NCBI GenBank assembly: GCA_001599815.1
Contig: BCIA01000008.1
Coordinates: 1-64,000 of the forward strand
DNA length: 64,000 nucleotides
From: Furcasterigmium furcatum
Taxonomy: Eukaryota; Ascomycota; Sordariomycetes; Glomerellales; Plectosphaerellaceae
Reading direction: 5' to 3'
Shown here: positions 34,195-44,758 of the stretch, one piece after another
How the letters are laid out: each line of letters opens with the position of its first letter
Position numbering within the stretch: position 1 is the first letter of the stretch
Made by a program: the position numbers and the translations under genes
The notes under the pieces: model-generated
The model's input: the letters and a program-made list of their open reading frames with translations, nothing else
Databases searched by the model: none
Told to the model about the DNA's origin: nothing

Positions 34195-36259
34195 CTAATA
34201 GGAAAACCTAAAGTCGAGCCTCTTGTTACCCTCGTCCTTGGTCGTTTCAAGATACTGCTTCCTCTCGTCCTCGGTCATGTTGTTCCAGACCTTGTCACGG
34301 CTGCTATTCCGCCAGATGTAGTAATACCTCGCAAGGACGTACAGGGCAGCGGTCATGCAGGCAAGCGCAATCTGGTTCTTGTTTCCGTCGCGGTATAACG
34401 GTGCGTCATTGGCCCGGTAGATGTTGGACGCGATGATGCCGTCCGCCTGGACAGCCATGTTGTACAGGGCCGCGGAGACCGTTCTGAGGCGGACTGTGTT
34501 GGAGTTGCGCGAGTTCCAAGCGACCTGAATTGGGTGGGCTGTGATGCGCGATCAGCAGACTGGGGGGGACTCAGGGGTGACGCTGAACTCACTGTTCGGT
34601 ACACCTAGCATCAAGGTGAGAACGGCAAAGGACGCCCATTGGCTGACCTGTGTGATATCGACAACATAGAGGTAGATGAGGAAGGGAAGCCGGACCAACT
34701 GTATTCCCATGCCGACAAGAGCCCTGTCATCCCACTTCTCGGACAGATAGGTGACCGCTAAGAGAGTGAAGATGGATATGACGGTCTGGGGAATCGTGAG
34801 GAGGTTGGTGACGAGGGTGCTGAAACCAATATCGCGGAGAGTCAGGGTGAAATACAGGTTCGGCGGGTGGAAGGGGAGGAGGAAGACCAGGCCAATAGTA
34901 TATATCGGCCAGAGGTCATAGTCCTTCATGGATGCCCAAAGGAGCTTCGGAGTGATGGGCTGGCGGTTGTGCATATCGCCCTTGCTCGGGTCGTCGCGAA
35001 TCACCCGGTTGACCATGATAACCTCCTCACTAGAGGGCACGATTAGAGCTATTCTTGGGCGTTGTCTCACTCCTGGGACATACCGTTCGCTAAACCAGCC
35101 ATCCTTTCCTCGAAGAATGCCCTTGGTCTGGGTCGGGCCAGCAGGCATGAGGAACCATGCAAGGATGCCGATGACAAGAGTCATAAGGCCCTGCCGAAAG
35201 TTAGTCTTTGCGAACCCCGGGCCAGGCTTGCTTCGGGCGGGCACACCTCAAACAGGAATAGCCATCTCCAGCCTTCCAAGCCGTGGAATCCTCGGAGCTG
35301 TAGAAAACCTGCCGCCAGGAAGCCACTGAAGATATCCGCCATGTTGTACGCCCCCCAGAAGAATGCGAGGCGTACCGACAGCTCGGACGCCGTGTAGAAG
35401 TAGCTGAGGTAGAGAATCGTCTGCGAATCCGTCAGCATAAACTCGACTCCGCAAGCCAGAGGGGGATTCCAACGTCAGGTATGAATCCTCCTTGGAAGAG
35501 AGCCAGTAGCGCGCGGCAGGCAAGGAATGAACCCTTTCCATCCAGCCAGAATTGTGCCTGTGGTTAATCATTAGCTCTCGGCCGTAATCTCCGGCCGCAT
35601 CGGGGAACTCACCGCAGACACGATGCTCCAGAGGCACAGTTGCATCGGAATCCATCTGTCGGGGCCGAGATACTTGCTGATCAGCTGAGACGGCAGCTCA
35701 GCGCACAGGAACGTGAGCCTGAAGACGGTGTTGCCGAGGTTGTAGTCTGCCCAACTTGATCAGTGTCGCTCGCTTGGAGACAAGGAACCATCAGCATACC
35801 ATTCCTGTCCAAACCCAGGTCTCCGAGAAAGTTATCAGCCAGCGCCTGGCCGAGGTTGGACCGGTCGAGTTCGAGCGCCATGAACATGATGCACGTCCAG
35901 ATCATGATGCGGATGTCCATCTTGCGGATGACCTTGCGCTCCTCGCCGACGGTCCAGCGCTCACTGGGATCGAATCGGTGGATGTTCTCCCAGTCGGCTC
36001 GTGGTTGGTAGTGTCTAGCTACGTCTGGGTCGTCGTAGACGGACTGGCGGGTTGCGATGGCATCGTCGTCTTGCTTGACCCGGCGCTGCCACCAGCTCCG
36101 GCGCTCATCCGGTAGAGCCAGTGGCAGTGCAGGGTTGGCGTCCTTGACGGTGGTGGGAGGCGTCTTCTCCGAATCGGACGGGGAAGATTTGGCATCATCC
36201 TGGGGGACCAAGACATTGTCGTCTTGCCGGGACGGCTTGACATTGAATACAACGACCAT
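34195..36259 (-). CDS. MFS carrier, Dal5-like anion:cation symporter family
   Basis: Seven exons (36259-35800, 35746-35613, 35557-35474, 35420-35247, 35190-35084, 35029-34593, 34538-34195) give 579 residues. Markers include ALELDRSNLGQALADNFLGD, ILYLSYFYTASELSVRLAFF, GWRWLFLFEGLMTLVIGI, WFLMPAGPTQTKG and EEVIMVNRVIRDDPSKGD, in the order seen in allantoate-permease-type proteins; TMs 1-12 are complete. The 54-nt intron 35030-35083 keeps the frame open if retained, but its removal joins FSER to EEVIMVNR as in relatives. A 12-bp inverted repeat lies about 340 bp upstream, between this gene and the regulator. Substrate unknown. Confidence 0.87.
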
Positions 36260-36757
36260 GGTGACTGTGCTCGATCTGCGCCTTGGATAGAGTGACAGCT
36301 GCCAGTCAGATATCCTGGAGCTTCTCTGTTATATAGCGTTACTTGAGGCTCTTCGCGGTGATGGCGTCACGGCATCCTCGCCATCACGGCATGCATCGCG
36401 ACATTCACTTGGCCCTGTACCTTGCAGGTCAACGACGCCTGGACCACTGATCTTTTCACTGATACCGCTTCGTGCGTCTACCGTGTCGTCTTTACCTAGC
36501 CGACGACGGAGAGGTGGGATGGAGAAAAGACCCCAACAGCGGGGCGATGGGCAACACCATGGGCGGGTTGTGTTCTGACCACGAGGTGCATCGGACCTTT
36601 CGGCCATCGGAGGCTGCAGGGTCTGGTTTCCGATGGCCGATGACTGGGTCCAGGGGTCCGGTCCGGATCACGCCATCGCGCCGTTGCGGGACCATCAACC
36701 ATTTCCACGGCGCTGGATCTTGACGAGCGAAGAAATGGGACGTGACAGACCCAAAAC
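36260..36757. promoter_or_regulatory. MFS promoter with 12-bp inverted repeat TCGGCCATCGGA
   Basis: TCGGCCATCGGA at 36600-36611 and its exact reverse complement TCCGATGGCCGA at 36629-36640 are separated by 17 bp. An identical 12-mer occurs at 44568-44579 in the sulfatase/MFS promoter. The arrangement fits a dimeric Zn2Cys6 operator, possibly for the adjacent regulator. Confidence 0.55.
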
Positions 36758-38772
36758 TTAGCCGTCTGGGAACAGATCGGCCGCCGAGGGGATGTCGATG
36801 TCGCCAAGCAAGTCGAGAGTGTTCCACTGGATCGCGGCGAGATGTGAGAGCTCCGACGCGATGCCGATCGCCGAGTCCGACTGGGCCTGGCTCTCTTCGA
36901 AGCGATACGCCGGATATGAATGGGACGGAAACTCGAACTCGAGCTTCTTGAGCGAGCGCCCCAGTCCGTCGAAGGCGTTTCGAGGACTTGCCTGGTCGAC
37001 TGGAGAACCCGTGCTGCTTCGCGCGCTCCCGAAGCAGCCCCACGAGTTGGACGCCTGCTCGATGTACTCTGAGACGGCTTCGATGATTGCGTCAAGCGCG
37101 TCGCAGTATTTCCGAATTGCCCTGTTGCTTCCGGCGGCCGCGTAGAGCGCCGAAGAGCAGGCGCGGATGTCGTTGGCTCTGGCGGGAGTCCACTGTGAGG
37201 GAGACTTGGTGGCGATGTAGCTTCGAGGTCGTCAGTCTTATCCCAAACGGGGGTACAATGTCAGACTCACCATATTGTCAGGCCCGTCACAAACACCGAG
37301 TTGACCATGGTGAAAGAGAACCCCGGGTATCGATTCAGCCGCAGCTTCTTGAACAACCGACAGACGCCACCGGCTGCGTCCAGGCAGACCTGAACCAAGT
37401 AGTCGGCGGGGTGAAGCGTTGACAAGACCGGCTCGATGCGCCTGAGAATGGCGATCTTGACGTGTAGCCGGATGAAGTCATATTCTGGGAGGCTACATGC
37501 CGGAAGTGTTGCCTCAAACTCATGCAGCCTGTCGAGAAGGGCAGGGACATCTTCGCGAACGACGACAGGCTGGCCGGCTCGGTAGAGCTGGCCGTAGGTT
37601 TGGGCGTTGAGCCGGCTCAGTTTGATGGAAAAGACAAAAGCGCCCGTGTCAAGGGGTCGAGTTGACTGTCCCCGAGGTTTCGAGTCGTTGTGGTCTTCGT
37701 CTTCAGTCAGGGACAGTGCCTGGACGACAGCGGTGGGTAGGTTTGTGTCGATATCGTGGTCGGCAAGGCTGAAGGGGCGCTTCAGTGCCCAACAGACGTT
37801 TCTCTCGATCAGGTAGACTACCCAGAACAGACTTCTATACAGGTCGGCTTGCTCGGGGTCCAGGTCTCTGTAGTGATGCTCCCGGTGTAAGTCTGCATCG
37901 ATTGCCGTCCGCATCGCTGATCCGATCAAGTACCACACCTCGGACGAGAACGAGGCGCGGAGCTTGTAGAGGACTGTCCATAGCAGGATCTCGGTCTGCT
38001 CGACGAGATGAGGCGCCTCCATAGAGTCTCTCAGCTCCAGGGCCTTGGCAAAGTAGAGCTCGGCACTCATTTCCTGTGAGGTTCCGGTCAGTTGCATGAC
38101 CTTTGCACCGATGGCGTACACCATATGGAGACGCAGCATCTTCATGATAGGTAGGTCTTCGTAGTCTTCAGAGTCGCAGAGCTGCTTGTTCGTTTGGATG
38201 ATATCGTGAAAGTCACACAGCGGGATACGCCTATGCATGCTCTCGAGGTATGTCATGAGGATCTCCGTCCTGAGAGCACGGGTCAGAGACCAGATTTGTC
38301 GATGATGCTGGGTCTGCCGATCGAGCCTCTGGCGCCGGGTCTGCATGCGGTTCTGGGGCGGTGTTCTACCGGGAGACGGATTGGCCGGTTCGTCGGTCGG
38401 TGACCTCTGCGGACTTGGCCGAGGTCGCTCTGTTTCTTGATGATGCTCCTGCCACTCGCCCATGTGGTCGTCCTGCTGGATTTGCGTCGAGTCCAGGTCG
38501 TAGACCTCAGATTCCGGCCTGGAGGAAGACGCTGCTTCGAGGTCCTCGAATCTCTTGAGCAGCTCTTCCTTCGAGAGCCCAGCGAGCCGTCGCATGAACG
38601 GCGTCGAGGTCCGACTGCAGGGGATATTGGCTGCTTCGCAGTTTGAGCAGGCCGGGTAGCCGACACATCGTTGCTTGCGTCGATGGCAGCGTGAACAGGC
38701 CTTGGCAGCCGACGAGCCTCGCTTTTTCTGGATGCCGGCCCTCTCCATGGTGTTGTCTTGCAATGTTGTCAT
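36758..38772 (-). CDS. Zn2Cys6 transcription factor with Fungal_trans domain
   Basis: Exons 38772-37271 and 37220-36758 give 654 residues (ATG at 38748 is an alternative start). Zinc cluster ACSRCHRRKQRC-VGYPACSNC-EAANIPC, CX2CX6CX5CX2CX6C, near residues 25-52. It is followed by a short coiled segment (SKEELLKRFEDLEAA) and a Fungal_trans region (SLFWVVYLIERNVCWALKRP, FSLADHDIDTNLP). It is co-oriented with, and immediately upstream of, the MFS gene, so a carrier/regulator pair is likely. Target sites may be the TCGGCCATCGGA elements. Confidence 0.85.
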
Positions 38773-39180
38773 TTACGAGCTGGCGCTGCATAACACATTC
38801 AAGATTGGCCCAGTGTGCGAAGGTGAAGCGGCTCAGGTTCGTCGGCGGTGGTGCAGCATCTCGCGATCGACCCCTGAAATGGCGTCATTTCGCCAACACC
38901 CGCAACTCCGCACCATCTATTTCCCGCGACGATACAGTGTTGTGCAGGTGTTTCCTTTGAAGATATTCCCATGGAGAGTCTAAGAATAAAGTGAGTTACC
39001 ACTGGGTCATAGGCGACAGTAATCCGAGAATGACGAGAACCTTGCGACTTGGGCAAGTGCAATTGATGTAAGACGCTGCCTGAAGATTAAGATGGCCGTA
39101 GCTATTCTCCACCGGGGGATCTGAGTCTAAGTTCTAAGATATCAAGCTCCCTTCATCGCTACTTGAGCCACTCCAGCTCC
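38773..39180. other. intergenic region
   Basis: Upstream region of the Zn2Cys6 gene and 3' flank of the GH3 gene; nothing recognisable. Confidence 0.35.
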
Positions 39181-41106
39181 TCATCGACGCCGACTAGCGC
39201 AGCCTCCCTGGCCCCGACACCTCAGAGGCTCGTACCTCAGCCCGTGGCCAAACCTGAAGACGGGGTCGATGGTATCAAACGGCACATCCTCGTACTGGGC
39301 CTCCACGGCAGCGTTGGATCGCGGGAGATCAAACGGCAGCTTGCCCTCGGGCTCCGCGTCGCCAAAGACAATGTCCAGGAAGGCCTCGGGGTTGGCACCG
39401 AAACTGCCCATCAGCGCCTGAGCGGCATCCACGACCTCCGGGATGGCAACGGGGCGGTCGATGTAGATGTCGACAATCGTCGGGACTGCGGCATAGATGG
39501 CAGCCTGGCGCGCCTTCTCGGTGCTGTTATACTCGAGAGAGCCTGCGCGGAATCCGAAGAAGCTGGACAGGGTATTGGGACGCGGGTCGAAAGGGGGGGG
39601 GAGGCGGAGCAGGGCAAGGTCTGCCTCCTCTGGGCTCTGGACGACAACATGTCCACGTGTCTCGAGGAGCTCTGCGTCGATACCCTCGACGTAGATGCGC
39701 GTGTTTTGGGCAAGATCCCGCAGGGGCAGCACCTCGTCCTTGTTCGTCAGCAAAGTGTACGAGCGCCTGAGAGCCGCCTCGCCGAGACGGCGGAAGAAGG
39801 GGTTGCCAACGACCTCCACGGCGTAGTCGGGGTCGACGAAGGGATTCTCGAATAGCCCTAGGACGAACTTCTCCTTGAGCAGGCGACGGACGGACGAGTT
39901 GATACGGTCCTCCGAGATGCGGCCGGCCCGGACCAGATCAACCACGAGCTCAGGGCGCTCCTCTCCACCAAACTGGTCGCAGCCAGCCTCCAGGATCCTG
40001 AACGCGCGCTGCTCGGCACTCTGGTCCTCCATGCCCCATGCCCGGGCGTTGAATTCATAGCCGTTCGTCACGACATCTGTGATGAGGCCCCAGTCCGTCA
40101 CGACAATACCATCAAACCCAAGCTCCTCGCGGAGGAGCTCCGTCACGATCTGCCGGTTAAAGGCGAAGCCGACCTCTTCCCAGTCGGTGCCGATAGGGCG
40201 CGAGTAGTACGGCATGATCTGGCGCGCGCCGGCCTCGAAGGCAGCCTTGAAGGGAATGAGATGGTACTCGCGGTTGTCGCCGGGGTAGGTGGCGTTCTTG
40301 CCGTACACGAAGTGGCTGTCCTCGCCGTTCTCGACGGAACCGCCGCCGGGGAAGTGCTTCGTGACCGTGGTGACCGAGTGGGGGCCGATCTCCTCGCCCT
40401 GGAAGCCCTTGATGTACGCGACGATCATCTCAGACGTCAGCTCGGCGTCCTCGCTCCAGGAGTGGAAGATTCGGGCCCAGCGGGGCTCCGTGGCCAGGTC
40501 GACCTGGGGATGGAGAGCGGCACGGAGGCCGACGGCGATGTACTCCTCGCGCGCGATGTTCGCGAAGGTGCGGACCAGCTCCGTATCGCGCGTCGCAGCG
40601 AATCCCAGGGGCTCGGGCCAGTACGAGAAGGCACCCGTGTTGACACCCGCCCCGACGGTCCCCGAGGAGTGGTGTCGAGGGTCGGTCGAGATGGTGATGG
40701 GAATGCCGAGCGGCGTGTCGAGGGCGGCGCGCTGGAGCTCGTTGTGCCACTCGGCGACGGCGCGAGGGTCCGTCACTGGGGCTCCGAGGTTGAAGTGCGT
40801 CATAAACTTCTCATTGACCATGTTCCTCGTGCTGTTCCAGTTGCGAGGGGCATCGGGGGCATACGATCCGGGATCGAGGGTGAAGTTGGCTCCGATGCGG
40901 ATCTGGAACTGGAACATCTGGCCGGCCTTCTCCTCGAGGCTCATGCGGGAGAGCAGGTCCTCGACACGATCGTCGACGCAGTACGAGGCATTGCGGTAGA
41001 TCGGCAGGGTGTCGTTGGACCGGCTCGAGAGCGCCTTGGGAGGGGTGGTCAGGGCCAGGCCACCCAGAGGAAGGGCGGCCAGGGCGAGAGCAACAGAGCG
41101 AAACAT
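39181..41106 (-). CDS. secreted glycoside hydrolase family 3 protein
   Basis: Single exon, 641 residues. Signal peptide MFRSVALALAALPLGGLAL, then the GH3 barrel: RMSLEEKAGQMFQ, GIPITISTDPRH, VTTVTKHFPGGGSVENGEDS (the KH motif) and GFDGIVVTDWGLITDV with the nucleophile aspartate of the family. The C-terminal alpha/beta domain ends with VFRFGHGLRYEPL, the usual GH3 finish; the last dozen residues (CRGQGGCASRRR) may be non-family tail. Beta-glucosidase or N-acetylglucosaminidase-type activity is possible; specificity is not readable. Several N-glycosylation sequons support secretion. Confidence 0.9.
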   Translation of the reverse strand: MFRSVALALAALPLGGLALTTPPKALSSRSNDTLPIYRNASYCVDDRVEDLLSRMSLEEKAGQMFQFQIRIGANFTLDPGSYAPDAPRNWNSTRNMVNEKFMTHFNLGAPVTDPRAVAEWHNELQRAALDTPLGIPITISTDPRHHSSGTVGAGVNTGAFSYWPEPLGFAATRDTELVRTFANIAREEYIAVGLRAALHPQVDLATEPRWARIFHSWSEDAELTSEMIVAYIKGFQGEEIGPHSVTTVTKHFPGGGSVENGEDSHFVYGKNATYPGDNREYHLIPFKAAFEAGARQIMPYYSRPIGTDWEEVGFAFNRQIVTELLREELGFDGIVVTDWGLITDVVTNGYEFNARAWGMEDQSAEQRAFRILEAGCDQFGGEERPELVVDLVRAGRISEDRINSSVRRLLKEKFVLGLFENPFVDPDYAVEVVGNPFFRRLGEAALRRSYTLLTNKDEVLPLRDLAQNTRIYVEGIDAELLETRGHVVVQSPEEADLALLRLPPPFDPRPNTLSSFFGFRAGSLEYNSTEKARQAAIYAAVPTIVDIYIDRPVAIPEVVDAAQALMGSFGANPEAFLDIVFGDAEPEGKLPFDLPRSNAAVEAQYEDVPFDTIDPVFRFGHGLRYEPLRCRGQGGCASRRR

Positions 41107-42484
41107 CTTGAAGGATCTCTGCCAAAGAAGGGCTTGACTTTCGGCGTTGAGGGGAACTCGGATGCGAGGAAGAGCTTGCTGTCAAATTCCAGTGAGAAGT
41201 CAGCCTGAGGCTATGGCTTTATACTTGTCGGTAGCAGAGCAGAGCCCCCGACGCTATCCCCTCATTGTGTCTTCAAGCCTCCATGGGGACATGAAGTCTC
41301 CCCAGACGGCGACTACTCGGCCGGTCTACAACTCTTGGCACGAGGTAAGACCGACGCGGCGCCAAAAGGACAAGATGCTACTGGGGATGGCCTTGCTGGC
41401 GCGCACGAGTCGCCTCGTGGCAGATGAGACAGCGGGGTCTCACTGGCACGAGGGCAAGACGATTCTAGAGTGGAAGGCCGTCGTAGTCAGAGATTCGCCG
41501 CGCCACATGGCGGGGATACATGCTTGAAGAGACACGAGTGGGCTCGCCCCATGGATGCTCCACGTTCCCCGACTCCAACCCTCGCCCAGTGTGAGTGAGA
41601 GGCGGCGCTCAGTTCGGCCTGCCGGCCGGTGCTTTAGAGGGTCCGGTGGGCTGGGAGGACTAGATTCTGAATGGCCAGAGAAGACTGGGAGATGCCGGGT
41701 AGAGTCCCCATGGGCCGACTTTTTAACGGTTGCGGGGATCGGGGTTGGGTTAGTGTTAGTGGTATCGGGGAGGCTCCGATGCATCTCAACTTTATGCGGG
41801 GTCTCGCCGGCTGCCGGCCGCCGCCCTATTTCTCCGTGCCTCATGGACCAAATCTAGCCACTCCGAACCTTGCACGAGCTCTTCACGGTCCCATACCTTG
41901 CATCCAAACGAACTCGGGATGCGGTTAGCTCCTGTTGGAAGACCAAGGTCATGGGTGACTTCGTTCGGTCCTTTCCCCACATGAGATGATGAAAACTCAG
42001 CGGCGGCGCAGAGCCCTCCCGTTGAGTCGCCGCCGGTATTCTTTTCTGCTCGCGCTACGAGGCCTATCTACTTGGGAGAAGTCGGTCCTATTCATCACCG
42101 ACATACTCCCGCTGAGCCCCAGCTGGTCCACCGGCGGGGNTTAAAGCGCATGATTTTAAGCTTCATGTGACTCCTTCCAGCACAGCTGTGGGACATGACC
42201 CCCAATGTGTCAGGCTTTCGTGCTGGAAATAACCATTCTGACATGACAAACCCGCTGAGCCAGCGGTCTTTAAGCCGAACCCACGGGGATGTCTGTGTCT
42301 TCCATATACCCCTCACGTTGTCGTCCTCTTCCGTGGCCAGGTAGGACGGGCCGGTCCCGGGCAGACCGAGATGCGTCTCAAAAAGGCCATCGTGCTCTAG
42401 AGGGTCCAGGCCAGGCACATCCTTCGCCTGCCCTGCCTTTGCGAATACGAGCGTGTCCGCACTGGGGGCGCCGCCCTTCGCATA
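41107..42484. other. 1.4-kb intergenic region containing one ambiguous base
   Basis: Upstream region of the GH3 gene and 3' flank of the MFS exporter gene. Base 42140 is N, the only ambiguous base noticed in the window. No gene recognised. Confidence 0.5.
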
Positions 42485-44435
42485 TCACGCACGCAAGGGT
42501 CTCTCCTTCAAAGATACTCCTACGGCCAGTCCGAGAATGACACAGCCAAGGGATACCACTACATCTCAAGTCAGCTTGGAAGCCCCCTTAGAATTAGGGG
42601 ATTCTTACCGTTTGAGCATGCAATGGCGCTGACGTACGACTGGGATACCAACTCCCACAAGCGTGTTCTCGAGGCTGGTTCGTAAAACGAACCCAATCGT
42701 GGCAGTCGAAAGGGTTGCCCCGAGAAGACTGCCTATGCTTTGCGCGAGGAACCAAGACGCGCCTGCGATTGCTATCTCGGAATGATCGAGCGAGGCCGCC
42801 AGGTGGATAAAGGTCGAGGATTGGATGATCCCCATGCCGGCTCCCGGCAAACAGGCCAAGAGAGAGTCAAGCCAATGAGTGGTTCCTCTCCATCGAAGGA
42901 ATATGAGAAGAAACCCGACAAGGCCTGCTAGATTCCCAACAACCGTCAAAGTCTTGTACTTCTGCGTTTTGGTGATGAATCGCTGGCTGAGTATGGTGCC
43001 ACAGGCGTTCCCGACCACGACGGGGACAATCCGGCTGCTACTGGACACAACAGATTCCCGGCCGACGACTTGGAAGTATATTGGGATCGTGTAGAGCAGC
43101 TGAGGCATGATATTAGTCGGTGATCCTTGAGATGAAGAGCGGGAATCATACTTACGCCCAGCTGGCCTGCCGTTTGAAAACATACGTTGGAATACGAGGT
43201 GAAGACGTCCTTCTTCAACACAAGCTCCAGCGGAAGGATTGGCTCTTTCGCGCAGTGCTTTTCCACAACTGAGAACAAAAAGAGAAACAGCATGAACGAT
43301 GCAACGAGGCACACTGTCGTTAGGGTGAGACCTGTTTTCATCGCCAGGTCGAGTGACAACATGCCAGTGAGGACGGAGCCCACAAGCATCGAAGCTCCCA
43401 GGAAATCAACTCGATCGAGCTTGGAGCGTATTGGCTGGGACGTCTCATCGTCAGAGATGTATTCGGCCTGTTTCTCGGGAAGCTTCCAAAGCACAAGGCC
43501 GAGACCAAGTATGGCGAGTGGCAGCTGGATCAAGAAGGGCCTCGAGGTTGTTAGACAAGAGTCAGAAAGTACTCCTTAGAGCCTGTACATACCAGCGCCA
43601 ACCCACGCTCCCTGCAAGCCATCCGCCGATAGGACCCCCAAGCGACCGGGCCACTGTGGCAGTCAAGTTCACATATCCTCGGCACTGGGCAACTTGTGGG
43701 AGTGGAATCACGTCTGCAACTAGATGTAAGAAAGGCGCAGAAACGTGGGCTGGATTCTTACCGGCAACGATGATCGAGGTCAAAGCAATCTTTCCCGCAC
43801 TTCCGATGCCGCTGATGGCGCGGCCGAGCAGGAGATGCCAGTAGCTTTGCCCGATGCCACTGAGGGCTGATTAGAATTCGACTGACCGCAGCAGGAGTTT
43901 GGAAGAGCCTACACGAGCAGGCACCCGAATCCGAAGGAGACCCAACAGAATACAAGGCACTCTTTTCTCCCGTATATGTCACTCAGCTTTCCGTACTAAT
44001 TGGCTTGTCAACGCAGGTCTCTTCAGCTCGTCAAATAGAATCATACAAGAGGCTGACTGGCAGACTGGCCGAGCGTGTGAATGGTCAACAGCCACGCAGA
44101 AGACGACAAAGCGCCAAATTCCGACGCGATGTGCTGGTTCGTTGCGATGATGATGGATGAAACGACATTTGACAGGAAGATTCCTGCGATGGCCTTGGTC
44201 AGAGGGCGTTCTTTCGACTGGGAGGTCGCGACGTACCAGACAGGAGAATGGGGAATACGATCAGGGCAACAAAAGGAGATGGCTTCTCATTCGTCTTTGC
44301 AGGTTCTGGATTCCATTGTCAGGGCTGTTCTTCAGTTTTGGGGGGGGCATGCCCACCATCCGTGCTCTCCTGCGGATGGAGCAACGGCGCACATTCGTCA
44401 GCTCCCACTGCGGGAAACGTCTTCTGGGCCTCCAT
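42485..44435 (-). CDS. MFS drug/toxin exporter, DHA14-like
   Basis: Nine exons (44435-44357, 44305-44237, 44183-44047, 43995-43913, 43859-43762, 43713-43593, 43540-43156, 43099-42649, 42564-42485) give 500 residues. Motif A is YGKLSDIYGRKE and antiporter motif C is ARSLGGPIGGWLAG, as in proton-coupled multidrug exporters. The first intron (51 nt, 44306-44356) removes an in-frame TGA. The C-terminus is uncertain: the best-looking last donor (GTAAGA, 42608) throws the final TM (VVVSLGCVILGLAVGVSL) out of frame, whereas a weaker GTATCC donor at 42648 keeps it but shortens the loop usually found there. It is divergent from the sulfatase gene. Confidence 0.75.
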
Positions 44436-44758
44436 GATGGGCGACGGGGTTGAAGGCTGGTCGGAGTGCGGCGTGGATTTGGTGAAAGTCCCGTTCCGAT
44501 TCAGAGCCAGCGCCTTTAACCCCGGGACCACCATTGGCCGAAGACGGCATCGGCCCCACACGGGGCGTCGGCCATCGGAACGGGGCGATCGGCCGTCGGC
44601 CGTCGGGGTTTTCGGGATGGCATCATCGGCCTTGTCTCGGCCACCCGGTGGGCCCCAGGAGCCTGCATGGGAATTCTTCGTGGTGAAAACGACGGAGTGG
44701 ATGTACTGGGAAGAGAAGAAGCAACTTCCCTTCACCCTTCACTCGGCAGCCCATCGAC
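44436..44758. promoter_or_regulatory. divergent exporter/sulfatase promoter rich in TCGGCC elements
   Basis: Several CGGCC-containing sites cluster between 44530 and 44645. One of them, 44568-44579, is TCGGCCATCGGA, identical to both arms of the inverted repeat at 36600-36640. No coding sequence recognised. Confidence 0.5.

Noticed and set aside
40261..41208. 315-residue plus-strand frame opposite the GH3 gene
   Set aside because: Shadow frame; the minus strand encodes an unbroken GH3 with signal peptide.
44306..44356. In-frame TGA near the N-terminus of the exporter, first read as a nonsense mutation
   Set aside because: A 51-nt GTGGGC...CCTGAC...CAG intron removes it in frame and joins STDE to PAKTNEKP, so no defect is needed.
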